From Ruminococcaceae bacterium UBA5413 (lineage in GTDB: Bacteria > Bacillota > Clostridia > Oscillospirales > Acutalibacteraceae): 55,758 nucleotides of DNA. Location of the stretch: the NCBI GenBank assembly GCA_002409585.1, contig DHNP01000008.1, positions 13,844 through 69,601 on the forward strand. Direction: 5' to 3'. The first letter of the stretch is position 1; the number at the start of each line of letters is the position of its first letter. This document shows, piece by piece, positions 1-8,613 of the stretch. The notes beneath the pieces are model-generated. The model made no database searches and had not been told where the DNA came from. It saw only the letters and a program-made list of their open reading frames with translations. Made by a program: the position numbers and the translations under genes.

Positions 1-245
1 GTGTCGTCCGGGTGGAACTTGCGGTTGGCTTTTTTATACGGCTCCTGCACGCGCCTTACGCTTTCGACGAAGTCCTGCGCCGCCACGAGGTCTGTGTCTA
101 TGGCTGAGGTGTCGCCTATAAGCCCCAACACCGTGCTCTGTGTGCCGACCCATTTGTTGACTTTCACGCTGTACTGCTTTTCAAGCATATGTGAAAATTC
201 TGCCGTCCGTTCTTCTGAACATCCCTGTTTTAATACTATTATCAT
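1..245 (-). CDS. aroF: 3-deoxy-7-phosphoheptulonate (DAHP) synthase, 5' part only
   Basis: The reverse strand encodes an N-terminus of about 81 residues that runs off the window. It starts MIIVLKQGCSEE and continues through VIGDTSAID-like and VRRVQEPYKKANRKFHPDD segments. This matches the N-terminal ferredoxin-like regulatory domain and linker of type I-beta DAHP synthases, which condense PEP and erythrose 4-phosphate in the first step of aromatic amino acid synthesis. In the family this domain mediates feedback inhibition by Tyr or Phe. The ATG at 245 has a GGAGG about 8 nt upstream. The catalytic barrel lies outside the window. A leader of about 240 nt with a Tyr-rich peptide and terminator precedes it. 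The family call is from remembered sequence features. Confidence 0.85.
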   Translation of the reverse strand, partial: MIIVLKQGCSEERTAEFSHMLEKQYSVKVNKWVGTQSTVLGLIGDTSAIDTDLVAAQDFVESVRRVQEPYKKANRKFHPDD

Positions 246-260
246 TTTTTAAACCCTCCG

Positions 261-447
261 TAAAATATAAAAATACGGCGGAGCTTTAAAAAAAGCCACG
301 CCGTATTTAATGCAAAATTATGAAAATGTACCTTATTAAAGGCTACGAGCCATTTTCGGGTACGGGTCTTATTTTTTTGCATACGGCATTGGCCCCTGTT
401 GTATAGCGGGGTAATAATAATATATAAATCGTGTGCCGTACGCAAAA
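261..447 (-). promoter_or_regulatory. Ribosome-mediated transcription attenuator before DAHP synthase
   Basis: Four leader segments can pair in mutually exclusive ways (plus-strand coordinates). Segment 1 (434-447) pairs with segment 2 (375-388) in a 14-bp stem with one G-U, enclosing the Tyr codon run. Segment 2 (GCCGTAT and GCAAAA parts) also pairs with segment 3 (about 300-317, TTTTGC and ATACGGC) as an antiterminator with a 5-nt bulge. Segment 3 (299-308) pairs perfectly over 10 bp with segment 4 (271-280), followed by TTTATATTTT on the RNA strand: an intrinsic terminator just before the ribosome binding site. Stalling at Tyr codons should free segment 2 for 2:3 pairing. Reaching the stop codon should cover segment 2 and allow 3:4 termination. 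Confidence 0.82.
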
Positions 448-455
448 TTTTTCAT
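369..455 (-). CDS. Tyrosine-rich leader peptide of the DAHP synthase gene
   Basis: A 28-codon ORF inside the leader. It begins MKNFAYGTRFIYYYYP and ends PMPYAKK before a TAA at 371-369. Six of 28 residues are Tyr, four of them consecutive (codons 12-15), and two are Phe. An AGGAG lies about 14 nt upstream of the ATG, which is a long spacing. Codons 3-8 form segment 1 of an RNA hairpin. The last codons before the stop form segment 2. This arrangement is what a ribosome-stalling attenuator needs, so the peptide is inferred to be a sensor of charged tRNA-Tyr and not a product with its own function. Confidence 0.8.
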   Translation of the reverse strand: MKNFAYGTRFIYYYYPAIQQGPMPYAKK

Positions 456-492
456 AAAGTACGAATTTACTCCTGTCCAGTAAGATAAAATT

Positions 493-521
493 ACTATAGT
501 ACAAATGTTTGCGGCTGTCAA
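493..521 (-). promoter_or_regulatory. Sigma-A promoter of the DAHP synthase leader
   Basis: On the minus strand, TTGACA (plus 516-521) and TATAGT (plus 493-498) are separated by exactly 17 bp. Initiation near 485 would give a leader of about 240 nt holding the leader peptide and attenuator. Confidence 0.75.
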
Positions 522-769
522 GGGTTATTTACAAATCCTGTGCGCCGGCGGCGTAACCAGCGTTAACTGTTACGTGCCTTTTTAATTATTCTGTTATTAT
601 ATATATGATTTAATTTCACAAAAATATAAAAAGTACGTAAAATATTGATATTATTATTATAATGAAAGTAAGTAAGCGCTTTATTAAATAGATTTCAGCC
701 GTAAAAAGGCGATATAAACGCGGCCGGAGCACGGTGTCTTTTTATATGTGGAAGGAAAGAATATTGAAC

Positions 770-2446
770 ATGGAATGCGACAGCTTTAACAGTAAAGATT
801 GCGAGCAGAGCCTGCAAAGTCTGGGGTTCAGCGTACTGTGCTGTGCAAACGACGCCAGCCTTACCATAAGGCACGCAAGCGAATCGTTTTACAGTACGCT
901 CGGGTACCGTAACGGTGAGATCACTTCCCTTTTAGGGAACCGCCCCCGCAGCGTTCTGCGCGGCGACGAACCTATAGACTGGAAAAAAGTCCGCAGTGAA
1001 ATAAAAGAGAACGGCAACGCCACACGCGAGCTCCGGCTTATAAAAAAAGACGGCCACCACATATGGATGCAGTACCGGATGTACATTATCAAAAAAAACG
1101 GGCATGAGTACTTCATGGGTATCGCCAACGACATCACCCTTAAAAGGCGCTCCCATAATGAGACGCGCGAGCAGGCGCGCGAGCTTAAGGCTCTGAGCGA
1201 AAACATCCCCGGCGGCGTGCTGCGCTTTAAAAACGACGATAAGCTTACGTTTGCTTTCATAAGCGAGGGCTTTTGCCGTATAACGGGATATACAAGGGAC
1301 GAAATAAAAGAAAATTTCTGCAGCAGCCTTTTAAACATGGTTTATAAAGACGACCGCGCCATGCTGAGGGAGCACGTCCGCAAGCAGGAAGAAAAAAGCG
1401 AAACCATCGAGATAACATACCGTATAAGCGCCAAGCACGGCGGCTTCATATGGGTTATGGATAAATTCAGGCTTATAACCGATTACGACGGTAAAGTATG
1501 GCTTTACAGCGTGCTTATAGACATTACCAACGCAAAAAAAGCCGAGGACGCGCTTGCCGAGAGCGAGGCACGCTACCGGCTTATCCTCGACTACGCCTCC
1601 GACCCGGTGCTCGACGTAGACATTAAAAACAGCAAGCTTTATTTTTCACCGGTTTTTTACTCTAAATTCGGCAAAAGCCACCGGAACATAACCGACTTGG
1701 CGGAGGGCCTGCGCACGACGTCGTTTGTCCATCCCGATGACAAGGAACACCTCAGCGTAAAGCTCAGGGAAATTTTAAACGGCGGCGGAAACGGGGACAT
1801 CGAGTGCCGTTTAAAAGACATCTACGGCAAATATATATGGTGCAACATACACCCTACCATACTGCGCAACAGGCAGGGAACCCCCACGCGTATCATCCTG
1901 CTTATCTCAGATATAGACAAACACAAAAAAGAAACGCAGCTGCTCCGCAGCAGGGCCGAGCACGACCTGCTTACGGGGCTTTACAACCGTGTGACCGTCA
2001 CAGGCATGATAGACACGATACTTAGCGAAAGCAAGCCTGCAGACCGCCACGCCATGTTTGTAATAGATATAGACAATTTTAAAAACGTAAACGATACTAT
2101 GGGCCACCTGTGCGGCGACAGGCTCATAGTCGAAACGGCAGCGCTGCTGCAAAAGCAGTTCCGCTCCGACGATGTAGTCGGCAGGATAGGCGGGGACGAG
2201 TTCGTCGTCTTTATGAAAAACATAAAGTCCGCCGCAATGGCCGAAAACAAGGCCAAGCGCATATGCGGCCTTTTCCACTCCATAAAAAAGACGTCGGCGC
2301 ACGTGTGCGGCATTTCAGGTAGCGTGGGCGTCGCACTGTTTCCGCGCGACGGCGATAATTACGAAGAAATCTTCCAAAAGGCCGACCATGCCATGTACGA
2401 AGCTAAAAACAACGGCAAGGATAATTACCACATCTACTCCGCTTAA
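770..2446 (+). CDS. Diguanylate cyclase with three PAS domains (PAS-PAS-PAS-GGDEF)
   Basis: A 558-residue protein when started at ATG 770. AGGAAAG lies about 10 nt upstream; TTG 764 and GTG 734 are in-frame alternatives. Three PAS regions are visible at roughly residues 25-130, 155-265 and 275-390, with PAC-like ends such as WLYSVLIDITNAKKAE. The C-terminal GGDEF domain has an intact GGDEF at residues 474-478 and a product-inhibition I-site RSDD five residues before it, so it should make cyclic di-GMP and be feedback-inhibited. No transmembrane segment or signal peptide is seen, so sensing is probably cytosolic. It is flanked by a converging aroE-aroK gene only 14 bp away. The PAS ligands cannot be read from the sequence. 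Confidence 0.88.
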   Translation: MECDSFNSKDCEQSLQSLGFSVLCCANDASLTIRHASESFYSTLGYRNGEITSLLGNRPRSVLRGDEPIDWKKVRSEIKENGNATRELRLIKKDGHHIWMQYRMYIIKKNGHEYFMGIANDITLKRRSHNETREQARELKALSENIPGGVLRFKNDDKLTFAFISEGFCRITGYTRDEIKENFCSSLLNMVYKDDRAMLREHVRKQEEKSETIEITYRISAKHGGFIWVMDKFRLITDYDGKVWLYSVLIDITNAKKAEDALAESEARYRLILDYASDPVLDVDIKNSKLYFSPVFYSKFGKSHRNITDLAEGLRTTSFVHPDDKEHLSVKLREILNGGGNGDIECRLKDIYGKYIWCNIHPTILRNRQGTPTRIILLISDIDKHKKETQLLRSRAEHDLLTGLYNRVTVTGMIDTILSESKPADRHAMFVIDIDNFKNVNDTMGHLCGDRLIVETAALLQKQFRSDDVVGRIGGDEFVVFMKNIKSAAMAENKAKRICGLFHSIKKTSAHVCGISGSVGVALFPRDGDNYEEIFQKADHAMYEAKNNGKDNYHIYSA

Positions 2447-2460
2447 AAAGCAGCAGGCCG

Positions 2461-3816
2461 TCAGGCCCCGCCGCAGCGCAGCTCTTTAAGCACGCATCGC
2501 GCAACGGTTTCAGGCGCGCCGTCGGCGTTTACTTTCAGTTCCGCCGCCGCCGCGTAGGCTCCACGCCTTTCGGCGTATAGATTTTCGACGGCTTTTTCTC
2601 CGCCTTCCCGGAGCAGAGGGCGGCTGCTGTCGCCTTTAAGGCGGCATTTTACAGCGTCAAGGCTCGCGTCAAGCATAACCGTTATGCCGTTCGCCTTTAA
2701 AATATCCGCGTTCACGCGGTTAAGCACCGTACCGCCGCCGGCCGCTATGACAAGCCCGCTTTGAAGCGAAAGCTCCCCTGCGGCTTTTGTTTCGGCTTTC
2801 CTGAAGTAACCTTCACCGCGGCGCCCAAAAATCTCCGAGACGGACATTTTTTCTTTATCTTCTATATAACTGTCCATATCCACAAATTTCCGGCCGGCGG
2901 CCTGCGCCAAAAGCCTGCCGACGGTCGTTTTGCCGCTTCCCATAAAGCCGCATAAAACAATATTGCCGAATTTTTTCTTCATTTCAAAAGAAGCTTCGCG
3001 GCATATCCTCTCTATGCCGCTTTCATCAAAGGCGCATCCGAGCCATATGGACTGCGCGGCCGCCGCCTGACGTACAAGCATGCCCATGCCGCTTACGGTT
3101 TTTGCGCCGTTTTCACGGGCTGTACGCAGCATAAGCGTTTCGGCGGGATTGTAAACCGCGTCGAAAACGTACTCCGCTCCGGACAATATCTCCGCGCCCG
3201 CGGGGCTTTCTGCGGTGTCAGGGTACATGCCCGAGGGGGTTGCGTTTACGAGCAGCTCACAGCCGCCCTTTAAATCTTTTATAAGGCTGAACGACGCGCG
3301 TGTCCCCGGAACCAGGCGCATAAGGTCGGCGCACAGTTTCCTGCCGGCCGCAGCGCTGTGTTCCCTTGCGGCTAAGGTTATGTCAGCGCCGCGCAGGGCG
3401 GCTTCAAAGGCTATGGCGCGCGCCGCTCCGCCGGCGCCGAGTATGGTGACTTTTTTCGTAAGGTCGGCGCCGGCCGCTTCCACCGTACGCCTGAAGCCGT
3501 CGCCGTCGGTCGTGTAACCCGTCAGTACGCCGTTTTCGTTTTTAACGGTGTTTACCGAGCCGCACAGTCCGGCTTTGCGGTCAAGTTTGTCAAGCAGCGG
3601 TATAACCGCGCGTTTATAGGGTATGGTTATATTACATCCGTCAAGGAAAGCGCCGGTCCTCATTCTGCCTATTTCTTCCTTTAGATTTTCGGGGGCTGCG
3701 TCTTCAGTCCCGTAAAAGAACGGCAGCGAGTTAAGGGCAAAGAGGCGCGAATGTATAAACGGCGACATAGTGTGCCCTATGGGATGGCCTATGACGGCGT
3801 ATCTTTTTATTTCCAT
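2461..3816 (-). CDS. aroE: Bifunctional shikimate dehydrogenase / shikimate kinase (AroE-AroK fusion)
   Basis: A 451-residue fusion. Residues 1 to about 275 are shikimate dehydrogenase: IGHPIGHTMSPFIH at the substrate site, NITIPYKRAV with the catalytic Lys, LGAGGAARA nucleotide-binding turn, and GMGMLVRQAA near the end. From about residue 282 a complete shikimate kinase follows: GFMGSGKTTVG P-loop, DMDSYIED and AAGGGTVL. It therefore covers two consecutive steps from 3-dehydroshikimate to shikimate 3-phosphate. The ATG has AGGAAAGG 8 nt upstream. Both domains appear intact with no frameshift. In many Clostridia these are separate aro operon genes; here they are one polypeptide in a single-gene unit. 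Confidence 0.93.
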   Translation of the reverse strand: MEIKRYAVIGHPIGHTMSPFIHSRLFALNSLPFFYGTEDAAPENLKEEIGRMRTGAFLDGCNITIPYKRAVIPLLDKLDRKAGLCGSVNTVKNENGVLTGYTTDGDGFRRTVEAAGADLTKKVTILGAGGAARAIAFEAALRGADITLAAREHSAAAGRKLCADLMRLVPGTRASFSLIKDLKGGCELLVNATPSGMYPDTAESPAGAEILSGAEYVFDAVYNPAETLMLRTARENGAKTVSGMGMLVRQAAAAQSIWLGCAFDESGIERICREASFEMKKKFGNIVLCGFMGSGKTTVGRLLAQAAGRKFVDMDSYIEDKEKMSVSEIFGRRGEGYFRKAETKAAGELSLQSGLVIAAGGGTVLNRVNADILKANGITVMLDASLDAVKCRLKGDSSRPLLREGGEKAVENLYAERRGAYAAAAELKVNADGAPETVARCVLKELRCGGA

Positions 3817-3850
3817 TTTAAAACCTTTCCTAAAAAAAGCTCAAAAAATA

Positions 3851-3879
3851 TTGACAAAATAAAACTTTGCTAATAATAT
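3851..3879 (+). promoter_or_regulatory. Promoter upstream of acpP
   Basis: TTGACA (3851-3856), 17-bp spacer, TAATAT (3874-3879), reading toward acpP. It leaves a leader of about 160 nt, AT-rich, in which I see no recognisable riboswitch. A further TATAAT-like box occurs near 3939. Confidence 0.6.
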
Positions 3880-4048
3880 GTGTTGTAGGGCTGTACTCAT
3901 AATTGCTTAATGCAGTATAGGGCCGCTTTTAAAAGAATTATAATAATACGTGTTTTTAATTTTAGCACGGCACGGCGGCTTTGTCCACATGATACGGCGT
4001 TTTCCGAATGAGTTGTACGCATTTTATTAAACGAAGGAGAAAGAAGTT

Positions 4049-4279
4049 ATGGTTTTTGAAAAATTAAAGAAAATACTTGCCGACCAGTTCGACGTCGAGG
4101 AGGAAAAAATAACCCTTGACACAAACATGGTTGACGATTTGGGAGCCGATTCACTCGACGTAGTAGACCTGCTTATGTCGGTTGAAGACGAATTTGAAAT
4201 TGAAATTCCCGATTCAGACGTTGAAAATATGAAAACAGTCGGCGACGTCGTAAAGTACGTCGAAGACCACGTGGATTAA
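4049..4279 (+). CDS. acpP: Acyl carrier protein
   Basis: A 76-residue acidic helical protein containing DDLGADSLDVVDLLM. The Ser of the DSL motif receives 4'-phosphopantetheine, so this is the carrier of growing acyl chains in type II fatty acid synthesis. Length and the four-helix layout (MVFEKLKKILADQF start, VGDVVKYVEDHV end) are standard. The ribosome binding site GAAGGAG lies about 9 nt before the ATG. It stands alone with its own promoter and a strong terminator, away from fab genes. The fatty acid assignment, as opposed to a secondary-metabolism carrier, follows from close match to housekeeping AcpP. Confidence 0.95.
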   Translation: MVFEKLKKILADQFDVEEEKITLDTNMVDDLGADSLDVVDLLMSVEDEFEIEIPDSDVENMKTVGDVVKYVEDHVD

Positions 4280-4296
4280 AATGCGGGAAGCGAGTT

Positions 4297-4332
4297 ATCC
4301 GCCGTGCGGTACGCACAGCGGATTATTTTTTT
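4297..4332 (+). terminator. Rho-independent terminator of acpP
   Basis: Hairpin ATCCGC-C-GTGCG / CGCAC-A-GCGGAT with a three-base loop, followed by TATTTTTTT. It starts 17 bp after the acpP stop codon. Confidence 0.85.
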
Positions 4333-4404
4333 GCCGGTTGGGGCAGAGCTTCCCCCGCGGCGCCAAAAAGGATATTTTTTACACTAAAACGGCGTCCGGC
4401 GCGG

Positions 4405-4434
4405 TTGACAATGGCATGAAAAGGGCGGTATAAT
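4405..4434 (+). promoter_or_regulatory. Sigma-A promoter of pyrG
   Basis: TTGACA (4405-4410), 18-bp spacer, TATAAT (4429-4434). The predicted start near 4441 does not begin with the GGGC run that drives CTP-sensing reiterative transcription in Bacillus pyrG. A GC hairpin without a U-tract lies in the leader around 4490-4510. Confidence 0.75.
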
Positions 4435-4554
4435 TTATATTGACTGTTTATAAATTTAACGTGCCGCGGAGCAATACCCGGTACGGGATACCGCCCCAAA
4501 AAGGCGGCATTATAACATTACGGAATTTGGGGGAAAATTAAAACGGAGGATATT

Positions 4555-6159
4555 ATGTCTGCTAAATTTATTTTTGTAACCGGAGGAGTCGTTTCCGGAC
4601 TTGGAAAGGGCATAACCGCGGCTTCGCTCGGCCGGCTGCTTAAGTCGAGGGGGCTTCGCATAACCATGCAGAAGTTTGACCCGTACCTCAACGTCGACCC
4701 AGGCACCATGAACCCTTTCCAGCACGGTGAAGTGTTCGTAACGGATGACGGCGCCGAAACGGACCTCGACCTCGGCCATTACGAACGTTTTATAGACGAG
4801 AACCTTTCACAGAACAGCAACGTCACTTCAGGCAGGGTTTACTGGAACGTACTGCAGAAGGAACGCAACGGCGACTACGACGGCGCTACGGTGCAGGTCA
4901 TACCGCACATAACAAACGAGATAAAGTCAAGGATATACGCCGGCAAGGAAAACGTCGATGTCGCCATCATAGAAGTCGGCGGTACTGTAGGCGACATAGA
5001 AAGCCAGCCGTTTCTGGAGGCCATCCGCCAGTTTGCAACGGAAGTAGGGCGCTCCAACTGCCTTTTTATCCACGTAACGCTCGTCCCTTACTTAAAGTGC
5101 TCCGACGAGCACAAGTCAAAGCCGACCCAGCACAGTGTGAAAGAGCTTCTCTCCATAGGCATACAGCCTGATATAATAGTCCTCCGTTCCGAAAAGCCAA
5201 TCGGTGAAGAGGTGAAAAAGAAAATCGCCCTTTTCTGCAATGTGGAAGAAAACTGCGTCATAGAGAACCTCGACCTGCCGCTGCTTTACTCCGTACCTCT
5301 TGCCTTAAGGGAAGAGCGCCTCGACGACATAGTCTGCAAACGGCTTAAGCTGGACACGCCCGGCCCCGACCTTAAGGACTGGATCTCTATGGTAAACACC
5401 GCCATGTCGCTTACCGACAGCGTCACCATAGCGCTCGTCGGCAAGTACATCGAACTGCACGACGCGTACCTCAGCGTCGCCGAAGCGCTCACCCACGGCG
5501 GCATAGGCAACAAAGTGAAAGTAGACATCAAGTGGGTGGACTCTGAAACCATTACGGAGGAGAACGTCGGTGAAATCCTTTCGGGGACGGACGGCTTGCT
5601 TGTGCCGGGCGGCTTCGGCCAGCGCGGCATAGAGGGTAAGATAACTGCCATACATTACGCGCGCACACACGACATGCCGTTTTTAGGCATATGCCTCGGC
5701 ATGCAGCTCGCCCTTGTAGAGTACGCAAGGAACGTTTTGGGCCTTGCGGACGCAAACTCCGCGGAGTTTGACCCGCAAAGCAAAAACCATGTGATAGACC
5801 TAATGCCGGAGCAGAAGGACGTGGTGCAGGTCGGCGGGACCATGCGCCTCGGAAAATATCCGTGCAAAATAAAGCCCGGCACAAAGGCGGCGGAGCTTTA
5901 CGAAAACGCCCCGCTCATCTATGAACGCCACCGCCACCGTTTCGAAGTAAACAACGACTACAGGGACCTGTTTGAAAAGAACGGCGTGGTTTTCAGCGGC
6001 TGCTCACCGGACAGCCGCATCATCGAAATGATGGAAGTACCCGCCAACACGTGGTTCATGGGCTCGCAGTTCCACCCGGAGTTCAGGTCGCGGCCAAACC
6101 GCCCGCATCCGCTGTTCAACGGGCTTGTCGGGGCGGCAAAAAAATACCATAAAAATTAA
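4555..6159 (+). CDS. pyrG: CTP synthase (glutamine-hydrolysing)
   Basis: A 534-residue enzyme converting UTP to CTP with ATP and glutamine. The N-terminal synthase domain (about 1-265) has FVTGGVVSGLGKGI (P-loop) and DPGTMNPFQHGEVFVTDDGAETDLDLGHYERF, shown here only by its ends DPGTMNPF and HYERF. The C-terminal class I glutaminase has VPGGFGQRG, GICLGMQ with Cys380 as nucleophile, and FHPEF with the catalytic His/Glu. The start has GGAGG 6 nt upstream. Length is normal. It is a monocistronic unit with its own promoter. Assignment is secure. Confidence 0.97.
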   Translation: MSAKFIFVTGGVVSGLGKGITAASLGRLLKSRGLRITMQKFDPYLNVDPGTMNPFQHGEVFVTDDGAETDLDLGHYERFIDENLSQNSNVTSGRVYWNVLQKERNGDYDGATVQVIPHITNEIKSRIYAGKENVDVAIIEVGGTVGDIESQPFLEAIRQFATEVGRSNCLFIHVTLVPYLKCSDEHKSKPTQHSVKELLSIGIQPDIIVLRSEKPIGEEVKKKIALFCNVEENCVIENLDLPLLYSVPLALREERLDDIVCKRLKLDTPGPDLKDWISMVNTAMSLTDSVTIALVGKYIELHDAYLSVAEALTHGGIGNKVKVDIKWVDSETITEENVGEILSGTDGLLVPGGFGQRGIEGKITAIHYARTHDMPFLGICLGMQLALVEYARNVLGLADANSAEFDPQSKNHVIDLMPEQKDVVQVGGTMRLGKYPCKIKPGTKAAELYENAPLIYERHRHRFEVNNDYRDLFEKNGVVFSGCSPDSRIIEMMEVPANTWFMGSQFHPEFRSRPNRPHPLFNGLVGAAKKYHKN

Positions 6160-6352
6160 CGGATACGGCTTATTTTCCGGTTTAATATTATTTATAAATT
6201 AAAACCGGCAGTTATATGTGTATAATCGATATAATTATTTGTTTACCGTATATTAATGTTTGACGGCGGTACGGCCGCAACCGGGCGGCAGCATGGCAGA
6301 TGCGGGCTGCCGGCCGCGGCTTTCCGCCGCATTTTAGGGGTGAAGATTTGTT

Positions 6353-7201
6353 ATGTTTCCGATTTTAGAAAAGCGAAAACTAAACGATGCAATGACGCTT
6401 ATGGTTGTAAGCGCCCCTTTCATTGCAAAAAAAGCGAAAGCCGGCCAGTTCATTATACTGCGGGTGGACGAAACGGGCGAAAGGATTCCGCTTACCATTG
6501 CGGATTACGACCGTGAAAAGGGCACGGTGACTATCATTTACCAGATAGTCGGCAAAACCACCATGCTGCTCGACCGGCTCAGCACCGGCGACTCTATCCT
6601 CGACTTTATCGGCCCTTTAGGCAAGGCAAGCGAGATAGAGGGCTACAAAAAAGCGGCGGTAATAGGCGGCGGCGCCGGATGCGCCATTGCGTACCCGCAG
6701 GCCAAAGCCCTGCACGCGCAGGGGACAAAAGTAGACGTTGTCGCGGGTTTCCGCAATAAGGGCCTTATTATACTCGAAGATGAGATGCGCGCCGCGAGCG
6801 ACAACCTTATATTAATGACGGACGACGGCTCCAACGGCAATAAGGGCTTTGTTACGGACGCGCTTAAAAAGCGCATTGAAGGCGGCGCCGGATATGACCT
6901 CGTCGTTGCCATAGGCCCGCTTGTAATGATGCGCGCCGTATGTAACCTGACGAAAGAATATTCTATAAAAACTATAATAAGCATGAACCCTATAATGATA
7001 GACGGCACCGGCATGTGTGGCTGCTGCCGCATAACCGTCGGCGGAAAAACAAAGTTTGCGTGTGTCGACGGCCCTGACTTTGACGGGCATGAAGTCGACT
7101 TTGACGAAGCTATAAGGCGTTCACGGACTTATTCCGAGATGGAAAAAGAGTCCGCCCGCGACTACAAATGCCATTTGATGGAGGGTGTGGACAATGCCTA
7201 A
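6353..7201 (+). CDS. nfnA: NADH-dependent ferredoxin:NADP oxidoreductase alpha subunit (NfnA/SudB-like)
   Basis: A 282-residue FAD/NAD-binding protein of the dihydroorotate dehydrogenase electron-transfer (PyrK) type. It starts MFPILEKRKLNDAM, has RVDETGERIPLTIAD in the flavin site, IGGGAGCAIAYPQAKAL in the nucleotide site, and a C-terminal GTGMCGCCRI...FACVDGPDFDGHEVDF block that binds a [2Fe-2S] cluster. With the next gene it forms the NfnAB/SudBA complex. In anaerobes this complex couples ferredoxin and NADH oxidation to NADP reduction by electron bifurcation. The ATG has AGGGGTG about 12 nt upstream. The reading frame overlaps the next gene by 8 bp, implying translational coupling. Confidence 0.88.
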   Translation: MFPILEKRKLNDAMTLMVVSAPFIAKKAKAGQFIILRVDETGERIPLTIADYDREKGTVTIIYQIVGKTTMLLDRLSTGDSILDFIGPLGKASEIEGYKKAAVIGGGAGCAIAYPQAKALHAQGTKVDVVAGFRNKGLIILEDEMRAASDNLILMTDDGSNGNKGFVTDALKKRIEGGAGYDLVVAIGPLVMMRAVCNLTKEYSIKTIISMNPIMIDGTGMCGCCRITVGGKTKFACVDGPDFDGHEVDFDEAIRRSRTYSEMEKESARDYKCHLMEGVDNA

Positions 7202-8582
7202 CATGACCCCTAAAAAGACTCCCATACCGGAGCAGGAACCTAACGTGCGCAATAAAAACTTTAAAGAGGTAGCGCTCGGGTACACTGAGGAAATGGCAAA
7301 GAGTGAAGCCGCGCGCTGCCTGCACTGCAAAAACCAGCCGTGCGTCAGCGGCTGCCCCGTCGGTGTACATATACCCGACTTTATAAAGCAGATAGTTGAC
7401 GGTAAGTATGAAGATGCCTACAACACCATAAAGCTTACAAATTCGCTTCCGGCCGTATGCGGCCGCGTATGCCCGCAGGAAAACCAGTGCGAAAGCAAAT
7501 GCGTCCGCGGCATAAAAGGCGAGCCTGTGGGCATAGGGCGCCTTGAGCGCTTTGCCGCCGACTGGCACATGAAACGCGGCAAAGAAGAAAACGCCGAAGT
7601 TAAAAACAACGGCCATAAAGTCGCCGTCATAGGGGCGGGGCCCGCCGGACTCACGTGCGCCGGCGACCTTGCGGCTAAGGGCTACAAAGTAACCGTTTTT
7701 GAAGCGCTGCACACCGCCGGCGGCGTGCTGATGTACGGCATACCGCAGTTCAGGCTGCCTAAAGAGATAGTCCAAAAGGAAATTGATGCCTTGAAAGAAA
7801 AAGGCGTGGAGATAAAGACCGACATGGTCATAGGGAAGGTCCTTTCTGCCGACGACCTTGAAGAAATGGGCTATGATGCCATATTCGTCGGCACCGGCGC
7901 GGGGCTTCCGCGTTTTATGGATATACCGGGTGAAAGCCTTGTCGGCGTGTACTCGGCAAATGAGTTCCTTACGCGTGTAAACCTTATGAAGGCTTATAAG
8001 CCGGGGTACGACACGCCTATACTCAAAGTTAAAAACGTCGCCGTTGTAGGCGGCGGGAACGTCGCTATGGACGCCGCGAGGACAGCCTTAAGGCTCGGCG
8101 CTGAGCACGTCTATATAGTGTACCGCCGCGCTGAAGAACAGATGCCCGCAAGGAAAGAGGAAGTCCACCACGCAAAAGAAGAGGGTGTTGACTTTAACCT
8201 CCTCTGCAACCCCATAGGTATACACGGCGGTGACGACGGGCGTGTATACTCAATAGAGTGCATACACATGGAGCTCGGCGAACCGGACGCTTCCGGACGC
8301 AGGAGGCCTGTGCCGGTAAAAGGCTCTAACTTTAAGATACCTGTCGACTGCGTCGTAATGGCGATAGGCAACTCGCCTAACCCGCTTATCCGCACGACAA
8401 CAGAAGGCCTTAAGGCGAACGACCGCGGCTGCATAGTAGTTGACGACAAGACGATGGCCACTACACGCAAAGGTATGTACGCGGCAGGCGACGCTGTAAG
8501 CGGCGCCGCGACCGTAATACTCGCAATGGGCGGCGGCAAAGATGCCGCAAAGGCTATAGACGAGTATATAAAGTCAAAGTGA
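7194..8582 (+). CDS. nfnB: NADH-dependent ferredoxin:NADP oxidoreductase beta subunit (NfnB; annotated also as GltD-like glutamate synthase small chain)
   Basis: A 462-residue protein when started at ATG 7194, 6 nt after GGAGGG; the upstream in-frame GTG 7185 overlaps that ribosome binding site. Residues 35-100 carry two cysteine clusters, CLHCKNQPCVSGCPVG and CGRVCPQENQCESKC, ligating [4Fe-4S] centres. Then follow two Rossmann folds: VIGAGPAGLTCAGDLA (FAD) and VVGGGNVAMDAARTALRLG (NADPH), and a C-terminal YAAGDAVSGAATVILAMG. It is the size of homotetrameric GltA/NfnB proteins. Adjacency to the alpha subunit favours NfnB over a stand-alone glutamate synthase small chain. Confidence 0.88.
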   Translation: MPNMTPKKTPIPEQEPNVRNKNFKEVALGYTEEMAKSEAARCLHCKNQPCVSGCPVGVHIPDFIKQIVDGKYEDAYNTIKLTNSLPAVCGRVCPQENQCESKCVRGIKGEPVGIGRLERFAADWHMKRGKEENAEVKNNGHKVAVIGAGPAGLTCAGDLAAKGYKVTVFEALHTAGGVLMYGIPQFRLPKEIVQKEIDALKEKGVEIKTDMVIGKVLSADDLEEMGYDAIFVGTGAGLPRFMDIPGESLVGVYSANEFLTRVNLMKAYKPGYDTPILKVKNVAVVGGGNVAMDAARTALRLGAEHVYIVYRRAEEQMPARKEEVHHAKEEGVDFNLLCNPIGIHGGDDGRVYSIECIHMELGEPDASGRRRPVPVKGSNFKIPVDCVVMAIGNSPNPLIRTTTEGLKANDRGCIVVDDKTMATTRKGMYAAGDAVSGAATVILAMGGGKDAAKAIDEYIKSK

Positions 8583-8613
8583 TAATTTAATAAGATAATT
8601 TTTTTAATTAATA

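Noticed and set aside
4441..4554. Possible CTP-sensing attenuator in the pyrG leader
   Set aside because: The predicted transcript does not start with GGGC, and the GC hairpin near 4490-4510 has no following U-tract.
7110..7775. 221-codon minus-strand open frame
   Set aside because: Antisense to nfnA/nfnB, whose frames have full conserved motifs.
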